A stretch of DNA of 7,429 nucleotides from Tannerella sp. (GTDB lineage Bacteria > Bacteroidota > Bacteroidia > Bacteroidales > Tannerellaceae), in NCBI GenBank assembly GCA_031268395.1, contig JAIRXI010000179.1, positions 1 through 7,429 of the forward strand. Reading direction: 5' to 3'. The notes beneath the pieces were generated by a model that saw only the letters and a list, made by a program, of their open reading frames with translations, was not told the origin of the DNA and ran no database searches. Both the position numbers and the translations under genes were made by a program. Position 1 is the first letter of the stretch; each line of letters opens with the position of its first letter. Below are positions 1 to 6,367 of the stretch, piece after piece.

Positions 1-219
1 TCGGACGGGTGCATTACAAATTGACGTTTTTCATACTTGGGCCCGACTTTGCAGGACAGCGCGCGGGGCGCCGTCATTGCGACGGCGTGGAACGAACCAG
101 GAAGCAATCGCCGATACACGCAGGGATTGCTTCCTTCGTCGCAATGACGGTGCACGGCGCGCTGTCCTGCAATGACGGGCACAGTATGAAGAACGACACT
201 TTGAAATGCACCCGTCCGA
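1..219. repeat. Long imperfect palindrome, MITE-like repeat element
   Basis: The arms 1-83 and 138-219 are reverse complements over about 82 bp with roughly a dozen differences. The outermost part (TCGGACGGGTGCATT at 1-15) is matched exactly at the right end (205-219). The inner tip is a perfect 11-bp stem, AGGAAGCAATC (99-109) with GATTGCTTCCT (125-135), around a 15-nt loop. The next stem out is CGTCATTGCGAC (72-83) with GTCGCAATGACG (138-149). Known: hairpin repeats containing GTCATTGCGA...GAAGCAATC recur in many bacterial genomes. Inferred: this is a non-autonomous mobile or palindromic repeat with no coding content. The left end is at the window edge, so the element may extend further and no target-site duplication can be judged. 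ORFs across it are by-products of the palindrome. Confidence 0.85.
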
Positions 220-227
220 CATCACCG

Positions 228-258
228 TTGTGCAGACGGCAAAAAAAGCGTACCTTTG
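228..258 (+). promoter_or_regulatory. Bacteroidetes-type promoter of rnpB
   Basis: TACCTTTG at 251-258 is an exact match to the Bacteroidetes -7 consensus TAnnTTTG. TTG at 228-230 lies 20 bp upstream, the right distance for the -33 element (TTTG/TTG). An A7 run (241-247) lies between them. The predicted start near 262-265 coincides with the first base pair of helix P1 of the RNase P RNA, which independently supports the call. Confidence 0.85.
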
Positions 259-262
259 CCGC

Positions 263-628
263 ATTGCAGCAGGCCGGTCTGTCGCCCGTCCCTTCGGGGG
301 CGGGAGGAAAGTCCGGGCAACACAGAGCACCATCCTTCCTAACGGGAAGCTGTCCGCGAGGGCAGAGTAGCGTAACAGAAAAGAACCGCCGCGTCTCCGG
401 ATGCGGTAAGGGTGAAAAGGTGAGGCAAGAGCTTACCGCTCCCGTCGGAATACGGGGGGACAATACGCCTGACGGGTTGTAAGGTCATGTATACCGGCGC
501 AGAAGGATGGCTCGTCCGATGCCGGGGGGTAGACCGCAGGAGCGCGCCGGCAACGGCGCGCCAAGATCAATGACAGACACTGCCGCTCCGGCAGCAGTAC
601 AGAACCCGGCTTACAGGCCGGCTGCATT
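263..628 (+). ncRNA. rnpB: RNase P RNA (catalytic subunit), bacterial type A
   Basis: This is the ribozyme that removes 5' leaders from pre-tRNA, together with the protein RnpA, in the cytoplasm. The universally conserved block GAGGAAAGTCCGGGC is at 304-318, and the 3' signature ACAGAACCCGGCTTA is at 599-613. The core GGTGAAAAGGTGAGGCAAGAGC starts at 411. Helices can be drawn. P1 pairs 265-275 with 616-626 with one mismatch. P2 pairs GTCTGTC (277-283) with GACAGAC (572-578). P3 is an 8-bp stem (285-292/297-304) capped by a UUCG tetraloop. A perfect 8-bp stem with a GCAA tetraloop (542-561) sits where P18 is expected. The length of about 366 nt is normal. Ends are estimated from P1 and the promoter. 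The RNA converges on the phosphoesterase gene ending at 705. ORFs on either strand here are spurious. Confidence 0.96.
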
Positions 629-636
629 TCTTTTCT
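605..636 (+). terminator. Possible intrinsic terminator of rnpB
   Basis: A short local stem, CCGGC (606-610) with GCCGG (617-621), lies at the RNA's 3' end. After five further bases comes the pyrimidine-rich tract TTTCTTTTCT (627-636). The same bases form the 3' strand of P1, so termination and folding would share sequence. The T-tract is interrupted and the stem is short, hence modest confidence. Confidence 0.4.
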
Positions 637-646
637 CAGGGAACAC

Positions 647-671
647 AGGCGCAAACGCACAGCCTGCGCCT
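647..671. other. Hairpin between convergent rnpB and phosphoesterase gene
   Basis: AGGCGCA (647-653) and TGCGCCT (665-671) form a perfect 7-bp stem with an 11-nt loop, midway between the rnpB 3' end and the phosphoesterase stop codon at 705. Neither side carries a T-tract, so it is not a standard intrinsic terminator. It could still act as a 3' end stabiliser or a weak bidirectional stop. Confidence 0.35.
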
Positions 672-704
672 TCAGCAAATCAGCATGGAATACCAGTCTG
701 CTTT

Positions 705-1835
705 TCAGTTTAGTCCAAACGTGATGTGCAGCACGACCAGTTCGGAGCGGGTGCCGGTCCGGTAGGGAGCGCCGGCGCCGCCAATGCCGGAAGATACGTA
801 AAACTGCGCCTCGCCTTTCCGGTAATACCCGTAGGCACATTCGTACACAAACCGCAGCAGCAGCCGGTAGGGCCATAACTGCCCGTTGTGCGTATGGCCG
901 TGGAGTCCCAGGTCTGCCCGGTTCATCACGATTTCGTTGAAGCTCACGGGCTGGTGGTCCAGCACGATGACCGGCCTGGAGAGATCCAGCCCTTTCATCA
1001 GCGTATGAAGCGAGGCGCGGCCGGGGTTGATGGCGTCGTCGCGGCCTGCCAGGTAAAAGGTGGAGTCCGGCATCGCCACCGAATCGACCAGCAGCACGCC
1101 GCCCGTCTTTTCCATCCACCGGTATTTGGCATGTCTGTTGGCGCGGTATTCGTGATTCCCGAGGATGATGTAGACACCCAGGGGCGCGGTCAGCTCTCGA
1201 AGGTCTTCTTCGATATGCAGCCGCTCGGCAGTCAGCGATTCATAGTCGATAAGGTCTCCGGCCAGGACAATCAGGTCGGGGTGCTGGGCGTTGCAGAGCG
1301 AGACATAACGCTGCGCCTGCTTTTTGCCGATAAACTCGCCGAAGTGCATGTCGCTCATCAGCGCCACCGTAAGGCTGTCCCTGCCTTCCACCGCTTTGGG
1401 GATGTGGATGCGGACATGCGTCACCACCGGACAGACGGCCTGCCCGTAGGCGTCGATCATCAGCGTGGTTATGCCGGCAACCAGCAGCACGAAAAGCGCC
1501 CGTCCGATCCCCTTCCGGTGTCTGCGGACGGCCTGCGGAAACCATTTCCACCGGCGGTCGGTCAGCAGGAGCAGTTCCGGCAGCAACATGGCCATCACCA
1601 GGTAGATCGAAGCGAAATACCAGGTGTTGCAGATGTGCAGGATCGCGATCATCAGGCCGTCCGGCAGGTAGCCGTGAAAAAAGAAACCGGTGAAGTAGAG
1701 CATCCATTCCAGCACAAAGAGCAGGACAAACGGCACACGCCACTTTTTCCCGGGGGGAAGCGCCTGCCGCCCCCGCCACAGAAGATATCCGCTCAGCAGG
1801 ACTTGTCCGAAAAGGGCCTGCAGGAATACTCTCAT
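705..1835 (-). CDS. Membrane-anchored calcineurin-like metallophosphoesterase (downstream copy)
   Basis: The protein has 376 aa. Its N-terminal third is hydrophobic, with about four predicted membrane segments (roughly 3-20, 34-58, 61-92, 112-130). A catalytic domain of the YkuE/YaeI-like calcineurin phosphoesterase type follows. The two-metal motifs are all present: DxH in SDMHFG (D162, H164), GDLID (193-197), GNHEY (226-230), H294 in LDHQP, and GHTHNGQ (313-319). Family members hydrolyse phosphomono- or diesters. YkuE-like enzymes act at the membrane, and Chlamydia LpxG of this superfamily cleaves UDP-diacylglucosamine. The substrate here cannot be told from sequence. The ATG at 1835 overlaps the stop of the upstream paralogue in ATGA, so translation is probably coupled. 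There is no Shine-Dalgarno sequence, as is usual in Bacteroidetes. The function class is secure; the substrate and which side of the membrane the domain faces are not. Confidence 0.93.
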   Translation of the reverse strand: MRVFLQALFGQVLLSGYLLWRGRQALPPGKKWRVPFVLLFVLEWMLYFTGFFFHGYLPDGLMIAILHICNTWYFASIYLVMAMLLPELLLLTDRRWKWFPQAVRRHRKGIGRALFVLLVAGITTLMIDAYGQAVCPVVTHVRIHIPKAVEGRDSLTVALMSDMHFGEFIGKKQAQRYVSLCNAQHPDLIVLAGDLIDYESLTAERLHIEEDLRELTAPLGVYIILGNHEYRANRHAKYRWMEKTGGVLLVDSVAMPDSTFYLAGRDDAINPGRASLHTLMKGLDLSRPVIVLDHQPVSFNEIVMNRADLGLHGHTHNGQLWPYRLLLRFVYECAYGYYRKGEAQFYVSSGIGGAGAPYRTGTRSELVVLHITFGLN

Positions 1836-2932
1836 GGGCGCCGGAATGAAAGGTTGAAAACGACCATCTCGCTCCGGCTGCCGATGCGGAACGGCGGCCC
1901 CCAGAGCGCCAGGCCGGATGAAACATACATGTTCGTATTACCACGTTTCCCGTATCCGTAAGCGATCTCGAAGAGGCGGCCCGTCAGCCAGTTCATCGGC
2001 CACACCTGCCCGTTGTGCGTGTGACCGCAAAACAGGAGGTCGGCGCCTGCCTCGACCGCCTGCGTCAGCGCCACGGGCTGGTGGTCGAGTACGATGACGG
2101 GCGATGCCGTGTCGATGCCGGCGACAAGCTGCGACAGCGGTTGCCGGCGCCGGTTGCCGGCGTCGTCCCGTCCGACAATCCGGATGCCGTTGGGCAGCGT
2201 GGCGACCGAATCCCGCAGGAGGCAGATCGGCGTCCGGCGGAGGAAGGCCGCGCAGTCTTCCAGTCCGCTGATGTATTCGTGATTGCCCGGGACCATGTAG
2301 ATGCCCGATTTCGCGTGCAGTTGCGACAGCATCTGCTCCATGTGCCGCTCCCGCACCGGGACGATGCTGTTGTCGATCAGGTCGCCGCCGATCAGGATCA
2401 GGTCCGGCTGCTGCCCGTTGATCATGCGGACATACTGTTCCAGCATGGCGCGGGGGGTGCCCATTCCCAGATGGAGGTCGCTTACGGCCACGATCCTGAA
2501 CGTGTCGCCACCGCCGGCGACGGGCTTGTTCACGGTCAGGCTGACCGTCTGCGTGGAGGGGCGCCGGTAGTGAAGGTAGCCGCCGGTCAGCAGGCAGGCC
2601 GTCAGCGCCAGCGCACAGACAAAGCCATACTGGAACGAATCGCGGAAAAGCCGGAAGAGATCGCCGCAGAGCAGGAACAGCGCCATGTAAAGGGTGAAAA
2701 CCAGCCAGCCGGTGCTGTATTCGTAGAGGAAATGCGCCCACGGGGAGGCGGACATCCTGGAATTGCGGAGGGCAAAGGAGGAGAGGATCGACAGCGCGCT
2801 CAGCCACACAAGTCCTCCGAAGATCCACCGGACCGCCGGCGGGAAATGCGCGAGCGCCTGCCATCCGCGCAGGCAGATATACCCGTTGCCGCCCAGGTAG
2901 GCGGCCAGCATCAGGATTATGAAAATGATCAT
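1832..2932 (-). CDS. Membrane-anchored calcineurin-like metallophosphoesterase (upstream copy)
   Basis: The protein has 366 aa from the ATG at 2932. A longer frame opens at a TTG at 2986, but it would put a polar tail (PVRDLSGRANHR) ahead of the first hydrophobic helix and run through an intergenic hairpin, so the ATG is preferred. Membrane segments lie at about 1-20, 33-53, 75-92 and 101-120. The phosphoesterase domain carries all metal motifs: SDLHLG (D152, H154), GDLID (183-187), GNHEY (216-220), H284 in LDHQP, and GHTHNGQ (303-309). It has the same architecture as the next gene and shares its motifs, but much of the membrane part has diverged, so this is an old tandem duplication. It lies 65 bp after the nitroreductase-like gene on the same strand and is probably co-transcribed with it. 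Its stop overlaps the next start by 4 nt (ATGA). Confidence 0.93.
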   Translation of the reverse strand: MIIFIILMLAAYLGGNGYICLRGWQALAHFPPAVRWIFGGLVWLSALSILSSFALRNSRMSASPWAHFLYEYSTGWLVFTLYMALFLLCGDLFRLFRDSFQYGFVCALALTACLLTGGYLHYRRPSTQTVSLTVNKPVAGGGDTFRIVAVSDLHLGMGTPRAMLEQYVRMINGQQPDLILIGGDLIDNSIVPVRERHMEQMLSQLHAKSGIYMVPGNHEYISGLEDCAAFLRRTPICLLRDSVATLPNGIRIVGRDDAGNRRRQPLSQLVAGIDTASPVIVLDHQPVALTQAVEAGADLLFCGHTHNGQVWPMNWLTGRLFEIAYGYGKRGNTNMYVSSGLALWGPPFRIGSRSEMVVFNLSFRRP

Positions 2933-2958
2933 GAAATAAAAGTAAGTCCGGTGGTTCG

Positions 2959-2983
2959 CCCGCCCGGACAGATCCCGGACGGG
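2959..2983 (-). other. GC-rich intergenic mRNA hairpin before the phosphoesterase pair
   Basis: CCCGCCCGG (2959-2967) and CCGGACGGG (2975-2983) form a 9-bp stem with one G-U wobble on the minus-strand transcript, with a 7-nt loop. It lies between the nitroreductase stop (2998) and the phosphoesterase ATG (2932). No T-run follows, so it is not an intrinsic terminator. It could mark an mRNA processing or stability boundary within the cluster. Confidence 0.5.
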
Positions 2984-2997
2984 CAAACCGTATCCGC

Positions 2998-3642
2998 TTA
3001 TTTTTCAGGATAGCCCACCGGGTTGTTCATGACCGGGAGCTGGCTGTCGTTCAGTTTCAGCGCTTCCCGAAGCTTTTCCTGGTCCATGGAGGCGCGCGGG
3101 ACGGTAGAAAGCCCGACGGCCGCACAGAAGAGGTTGATGTTTTGCGTAACAATCCCCGCATCTACCGCGCCTATGATCCGGGTGTGCTCGGCTTTCGGAT
3201 CGCCCAGCCTGTCCAGATTGACGACCGTCACGAGGCAGACCGGCGCCGTCGCGGCAAACTCCTGCCCGCCGGCCACGGCTGCCCGGAAGTCGCCTCCGGC
3301 CACGGGTTTCAGCGAATGGGACGGCGCGTCATACAGGTAAGCGCCGTCGGCACGGATGGCGTAGACGTCGACTTCCTGCCTGTTCATGGCCGACGGCGCC
3401 GTGCGCTTCCCGTCCGGACGGTTGACGCCGTTGGCCGCCCAGAGCAGGTCGGACAAATCCTGCACGTCCAGTTCCCGCGGGCTGTATGCCCGATCTGAAT
3501 GCCGGTCCGACAGCGCCTTCATGGTGGCCGAGCCGCGCGTTTTGTCCGGAGCCTTCAACCTGATTTCCTGCAACTCCTGTGCAGACATGCCTGCCGCCAC
3601 AAGGCAGCAGATGATTCCAATAATGATTTTCTTCTTTTCCAT
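2998..3642 (-). CDS. Exported nitroreductase-like (SagB-type) flavoprotein
   Basis: The protein has 214 aa. The start ATG at 3642 is followed by lysines (MEKKK), a hydrophobic core and AGMSAQ, a convincing Sec signal peptide with cleavage near residue 20-22. There is no lipobox cysteine in the usual place. The mature part resembles the nitroreductase/SagB-type dehydrogenase fold that binds FMN. DRHSDRAYS (46-54) matches the N-terminal R-S-R-x-(F/Y) motif, TAPSAMNRQEVDVY (81-94) the central segment, and AGIVTQNINLFCAAVGLSTV (162-181) the long helix. NPVGYP near the C-terminus is the typical family ending. Relatives reduce nitro compounds, quinones or other acceptors, or oxidise azolines in peptide toxins. 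No peptide-toxin genes are nearby, so the substrate is unknown. It probably heads the minus-strand unit with the two phosphoesterases. Family assignment is good; physiological role is unknown. Confidence 0.85.
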   Translation of the reverse strand: MEKKKIIIGIICCLVAAGMSAQELQEIRLKAPDKTRGSATMKALSDRHSDRAYSPRELDVQDLSDLLWAANGVNRPDGKRTAPSAMNRQEVDVYAIRADGAYLYDAPSHSLKPVAGGDFRAAVAGGQEFAATAPVCLVTVVNLDRLGDPKAEHTRIIGAVDAGIVTQNINLFCAAVGLSTVPRASMDQEKLREALKLNDSQLPVMNNPVGYPEK

Positions 3643-3673
3643 ATTATATACTGCTGTAAGAAATTATACCCGG

Positions 3674-3681
3674 CAAAAGTA
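3674..3681 (-). promoter_or_regulatory. Candidate -7 element for the minus-strand cluster
   Basis: On the minus strand this reads TACTTTTG, an exact TAnnTTTG match. It would start transcription near 3670, about 28 nt before the ATG at 3642. No clear TTTG/TTG is found 19-21 bp upstream, so the -33 half is weak or absent and the call rests on one motif plus position. Confidence 0.45.
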
Positions 3682-3777
3682 GGAAAAATTCCGGGAGGCG
3701 GAGGCTCTTTTCTCCGTTTGATGTATTAAAAAGATGTAAGAGATGAGCTATTCCGAAATTATGTGGTAATTTAGGCG

Positions 3778-3830
3778 CCCGAACAGACTGCCTTCCTGCA
3801 TGGAACAGGCAGTCCGGGTAATGTTTTTTT
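3778..3830 (+). promoter_or_regulatory. Leader hairpin with U-tract upstream of fucI (candidate attenuator)
   Basis: GACTGCC (3786-3792) pairs with GGCAGTC (3808-3814). Inside, TTCC (3793-3796) pairs with GGAA (3802-3805) around TGCAT. Outside, CCCG (3778-3781) pairs with CGGG (3815-3818) across a 4-nt bulge. Seven consecutive T residues follow at 3824-3830. The shape is that of an intrinsic terminator on the plus strand, yet no plus-strand gene precedes it for more than 3 kb. It lies 22 bp before the fucI ATG, so if transcription starts upstream it would be in the fucI leader. A weak -7-like TAATTTAG (3767-3774, one mismatch to TAnnTTTG) would start RNA just at the hairpin's base. The structure is certain; the regulatory role is inferred. 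Confidence 0.6.
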
Positions 3831-3852
3831 GTCTATAAAATAAAGTGTATCA

Positions 3853-5640
3853 ATGAGAACAAACAGATTTCAGGGCGAATGGCCCAAGATAGGCATTCGC
3901 CCGGCGATTGACGGCCGGATGGGCGGCGTACGCGAATCGCTGGAAGAACAGACCATGAACATGGCCAGAGGTGTAGTATCCCTGCTGACTTCGACGCTGA
4001 AGTATCCCGACGGGACGCCGGTGCAGTGCGTGATTGCCGATTCCACCATCGGACGCGTGCCCGAGAGTGCGGCCTGTGCGGAAAAGTTCAGGAAAGAAGG
4101 TGTCGGCGTGACCATTACGGTGACGCCCTGCTGGTGCTACGGCAGCGAGACCATGGATATGGAGCCGCACACCGTGAAGGCGGTCTGGGGATTTAACGGG
4201 ACGGAACGCCCGGGCGCCGTCTACCTGGCGGCCGTACTGGCTGCTCACGCCCAGAAGGGATTGCCGGCCTTCGGCATTTACGGCCGCGACGTGCAGGATG
4301 CCGGTACGAAGGACATCCCGGCCGACGTGTCGGAAAAACTCCTGCGCTTTGCCCGTGCAGCCCTGGCCGTGGCCACGATGCGCGGCAAGTCATACCTCTC
4401 CATCGGCGCTGTCTGCATGGGGATTGCCGGCTCGATCGTCAGCGCCGACTTCTTTGAGGATTATCTGGGTATGCGCTGCGAAGGAATCGACGAGGTGGAA
4501 ATCATCCGCCGCATGAACGAAGGCATCTACGACGCAGAAGAGTATGCCCGCGCGCTCGAGTGGGTGAAGAAGAACTGCCGGCAGGGCGAAGATACGATCA
4601 ACCGGAAAGACCTGGTCAAAAACCCGGCAGGGCAGCAGGCCGACTGGGAGTTTATCGTAAAGATGACGCTGATCGTGCGCGACCTGATGACGGGCAACCC
4701 GAAACTGAAGGAGATGGGCTTCGGCGAAGAATCGCTGGGACACAACGCCATCGCCGCCGGCTTCCAGGGACAGCGCCAGTGGACAGACCATTTCCCGAAT
4801 GGCGACTTTACCGAAGCGATCCTGAATTCGTCGTTCGACTGGAACGGCATCCGCGAAGCCTTTGTGCTGGCCACCGAGAACGACGCCCTCAACGGGACCG
4901 CCATGCTCTTCGGCCATCTGCTCACCGGTACGGCGCAGGTCTTTGCCGACGTGCGCACCTACTGGAGTCCCGAAGCCGTGGAGCGCGTGACGGGGAAGAA
5001 ACTGACCGGGCAAGCCGCCGCCGGCATCATTCACCTGATCAACTCCGGCGCCGCCGCGCTCGACGGCTCCGGACAGCAGCACGGACCGGACGGACTGCCC
5101 GCCATGAAGCCCTTCCGGGACATCACCGAAGCCGAAGCGCAAGCCTGTCTGGACGCCACCACCTGGATGCCCGCCAACCGCGAATATTTCCGGGGAGGCG
5201 GCTTCTCGTCCAAGTTCCTGTCGAAAGGCGGAATGCCCTGTACGATGATACGCCTGAACCTGATAAAGGGCCTCGGACCGGTGTTGCAGCTGGCCGAAGG
5301 ATGGACGGTCGACATCGACCCCGAAGTGCACCGAATCCTGGACGAACGGACCGACAAGGGCTGGCCGACCACCTGGTTTGCACCGCGGCTGGGCGGTAGC
5401 GGCGCCTTCGGAGACGTGTATTCGGTCATGAACAACTGGGGTGCGAATCACGGCGTCGTCTGCTCCGGACACGTCGGCGCCGACCTGATCACGCTGGCCT
5501 CCATGCTCCGCATTCCGGTATGCATGCACAACGTCGACGAAAAGGACATCTTCCGGCCCGCCGCGTGGAACGCGTTCGGCATGGACAGCGAAGGTGCGGA
5601 CTACAGAGCCTGCCAGACCTACGGACCGATATACGGATAA
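3853..5640 (+). CDS. fucI: L-fucose isomerase
   Basis: This cytoplasmic enzyme (EC 5.3.1.25) converts L-fucose to L-fuculose, the first step of fucose catabolism; family members also accept D-arabinose. The length of 595 aa matches the family (E. coli 591). The family signatures are near identical: [20 protein letters not shown] at 15-34, then [56 protein letters not shown] and [11 protein letters not shown]. The Mn2+ ligands known in E. coli FucI (E337, D361, H528) align with E342 (ATEND), D366 (VFADVRTYW) and H533 (WGANHG), so the site is intact. The ATG at 3853 sits in an A/T-rich leader without a Shine-Dalgarno sequence. A strong terminator follows, so the gene appears monocistronic. The usual partners (fuculokinase, aldolase, permease, regulator) are not in this window. 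Confidence 0.98.
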   Translation: MRTNRFQGEWPKIGIRPAIDGRMGGVRESLEEQTMNMARGVVSLLTSTLKYPDGTPVQCVIADSTIGRVPESAACAEKFRKEGVGVTITVTPCWCYGSETMDMEPHTVKAVWGFNGTERPGAVYLAAVLAAHAQKGLPAFGIYGRDVQDAGTKDIPADVSEKLLRFARAALAVATMRGKSYLSIGAVCMGIAGSIVSADFFEDYLGMRCEGIDEVEIIRRMNEGIYDAEEYARALEWVKKNCRQGEDTINRKDLVKNPAGQQADWEFIVKMTLIVRDLMTGNPKLKEMGFGEESLGHNAIAAGFQGQRQWTDHFPNGDFTEAILNSSFDWNGIREAFVLATENDALNGTAMLFGHLLTGTAQVFADVRTYWSPEAVERVTGKKLTGQAAAGIIHLINSGAAALDGSGQQHGPDGLPAMKPFRDITEAEAQACLDATTWMPANREYFRGGGFSSKFLSKGGMPCTMIRLNLIKGLGPVLQLAEGWTVDIDPEVHRILDERTDKGWPTTWFAPRLGGSGAFGDVYSVMNNWGANHGVVCSGHVGADLITLASMLRIPVCMHNVDEKDIFRPAAWNAFGMDSEGADYRACQTYGPIYG

Positions 5641-5663
5641 GTAAATGGGCGGCAAAACGTCAT

Positions 5664-5695
5664 GCCCGGCCTGACCCTTCAGGCCGGGCTTTTTT
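5664..5695 (+). terminator. Intrinsic terminator of fucI
   Basis: GCCCGGCCTGA (5664-5674) and TCAGGCCGGGC (5679-5689) form a perfect 11-bp stem with a CCCT loop, directly followed by six T residues (5690-5695). It begins 24 bp after the fucI stop codon. This is a classic rho-independent terminator. Confidence 0.96.
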
Positions 5696-5728
5696 CGTCC
5701 CGCCCCGACCCTTCGGGCAATCCGCGCT

Positions 5729-5856
5729 CCGGCACGCAGATGACGCAGCGTTGGAAGATGTACGCAGATAAGAGAACGTGTAAACGTCAGGAACAGACGG
5801 ATCCGGGCGGATAAAAGCGGCGGAAATCCATTCGATCTGCGTCATCCGCGTGCCGG
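5729..5856. repeat. Inverted-repeat element with 20-bp arms, MITE-like
   Basis: The left arm CCGGCACGCAGATGACGCAG (5729-5748) and right arm CTGCGTCATCCGCGTGCCGG (5837-5856) are reverse complements with one mismatch. The 88-bp interior does not continue the symmetry and has no credible gene. From general knowledge, 'GCAGATGACGCAG / CTGCGTCATCCGCG' sequences resemble intergenic repeats seen in Bacteroidales genomes. A minus-strand frame over it (5660-5878) encodes only low-complexity repeat translation and also crosses the fucI terminator, so it is not called. Confidence 0.7.
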
Positions 5857-5998
5857 GGACACACCCGGCCGACAACATTTTTTCCCGCCGTCCGTAAAAT
5901 ATTTTCCCCGCTCATCTGTCAGCACAGACAGGGCAGCCGCCTGTCGGCGCGCTGCACCGGACTGATAAAACAAAACGGTAACAATTAAAAACAGTTGT
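5857..5998 (+). other. Leader/spacer upstream of the membrane protein-sigma unit
   Basis: There is no gene here. GCCGGG (5852-5857) and CCCGGC (5864-5869) make a 6-bp hairpin, with T6 at 5878-5883, eight bases too far for a good terminator. AAAATATTTT (5896-5905) is a perfect 10-bp palindrome and a possible operator-like site. GACAGG (5927-5932) can pair either with CTGTC (5916-5920) or with CCTGTC (5940-5945). No exact TAnnTTTG promoter was found. The last 30 bp before the ATG are A-rich (GGTAACAATTAAAAACAG), the usual Bacteroidetes leader without a Shine-Dalgarno sequence. Confidence 0.4.
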
Positions 5999-6367
5999 AT
6001 GAAAGTTCATTTATTAAAACACGTATGGATGGGTCTGGCCCTGGTCGCCGGACTCGGCGCCGCGGTGATGTGTCTGTGGAACTGGCTCACCCCCGCAATC
6101 TTCGGCTGGGAAACCATCACTTTCTGGCAGGCGCTGGGCATGTTGGCCCTGGCGCGGATTCTTTTCGGCAGCCTTGGCGGACACGGGCGGCATTTCCCTC
6201 ATCCGCACGGTCATTTCCGTGAGAAATGGCAGCAGATGACACCCGAAGAGCGGGAAGCCTTCATCCGCAGAAGAAGGCAGTTTGCCTGCGGCGGAGCAGG
6301 AGATTTCTACGGTGGAAAAGGCCCCGGACAGGATGGAAACGGGAGACCGGAAGCAGAAAAGGAGTGA
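5999..6367 (+). CDS. Small two-TM histidine-rich membrane protein, paired with an ECF sigma factor
   Basis: The protein has 122 aa and no assigned function. Two hydrophobic helices lie at about 11-30 and 39-58, joined by a short loop (TPAIFGWETI). A histidine-rich stretch follows, GGHGRHFPHPHGHF (60-73, five His), then a charged soluble tail with MTPEEREAFIRRRR (80-93) and a Gly-rich end. Two arginines (R53, R64) and the basic tail suggest the C-terminus may be cytoplasmic, though this is not decisive. Small membrane proteins with 'LWNWL.P..FG...ITFWQALG' next to a sigma factor occur in Bacteroidetes from general knowledge. Inferred roles are a membrane partner or anti-sigma-like regulator, possibly sensing metal through the His cluster. 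No classical zinc anti-sigma (HxxxCxxC) motif is present. Its 3' end overlaps the sigma gene by 35 nt in another frame. Confidence 0.8.
   Translation: MKVHLLKHVWMGLALVAGLGAAVMCLWNWLTPAIFGWETITFWQALGMLALARILFGSLGGHGRHFPHPHGHFREKWQQMTPEEREAFIRRRRQFACGGAGDFYGGKGPGQDGNGRPEAEKE

Noticed and set aside
9..482. 157-aa plus-strand ORF, and minus-strand ORFs at 31-333, 74-463 and 433-1119
   Set aside because: They run through the palindromic element and the RNase P RNA. The composition is Arg/Pro/Cys-rich with no domain, and 433-1119 also runs antisense into the phosphoesterase gene.
888..1961. 357-aa plus-strand ORF antisense to the phosphoesterases, and 2015-3013 likewise
   Set aside because: Long antisense frames are common in GC-rich coding DNA. 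These are rich in His/Gln/Arg/Asp with no recognisable motif, while the minus strand carries complete catalytic motifs.
2138..2162. Tandem CGGTTGCCGGCG repeat within the upstream phosphoesterase gene
   Set aside because: Two imperfectly spaced copies in coding sequence that translate to ordinary residues around an Arg-rich loop; probably chance in GC-rich DNA or local slippage without consequence.
2933..2986. TTG start extending the upstream phosphoesterase by 18 residues
   Set aside because: The extension overlaps the GC hairpin, is polar, and would place a rare start codon ahead of a well-positioned ATG that opens directly into a membrane helix.
4390..5655. 421-aa minus-strand ORF antisense to fucI
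   Set aside because: It mirrors codon structure of fucI, has no motif, and would have to ignore a gene with near-universal conservation on the other strand.
5660..5878. 72-aa minus-strand ORF over the spacer after fucI
   Set aside because: It is a translation of the 5729-5856 repeat and of the fucI terminator. Such repeat-derived frames are a known annotation artefact.
6282..6332. TTG start extending the sigma factor by 17 residues
   Set aside because: ATG at 6333 is preferred; the extension lies wholly inside the membrane protein gene and adds nothing resembling sigma region 2.
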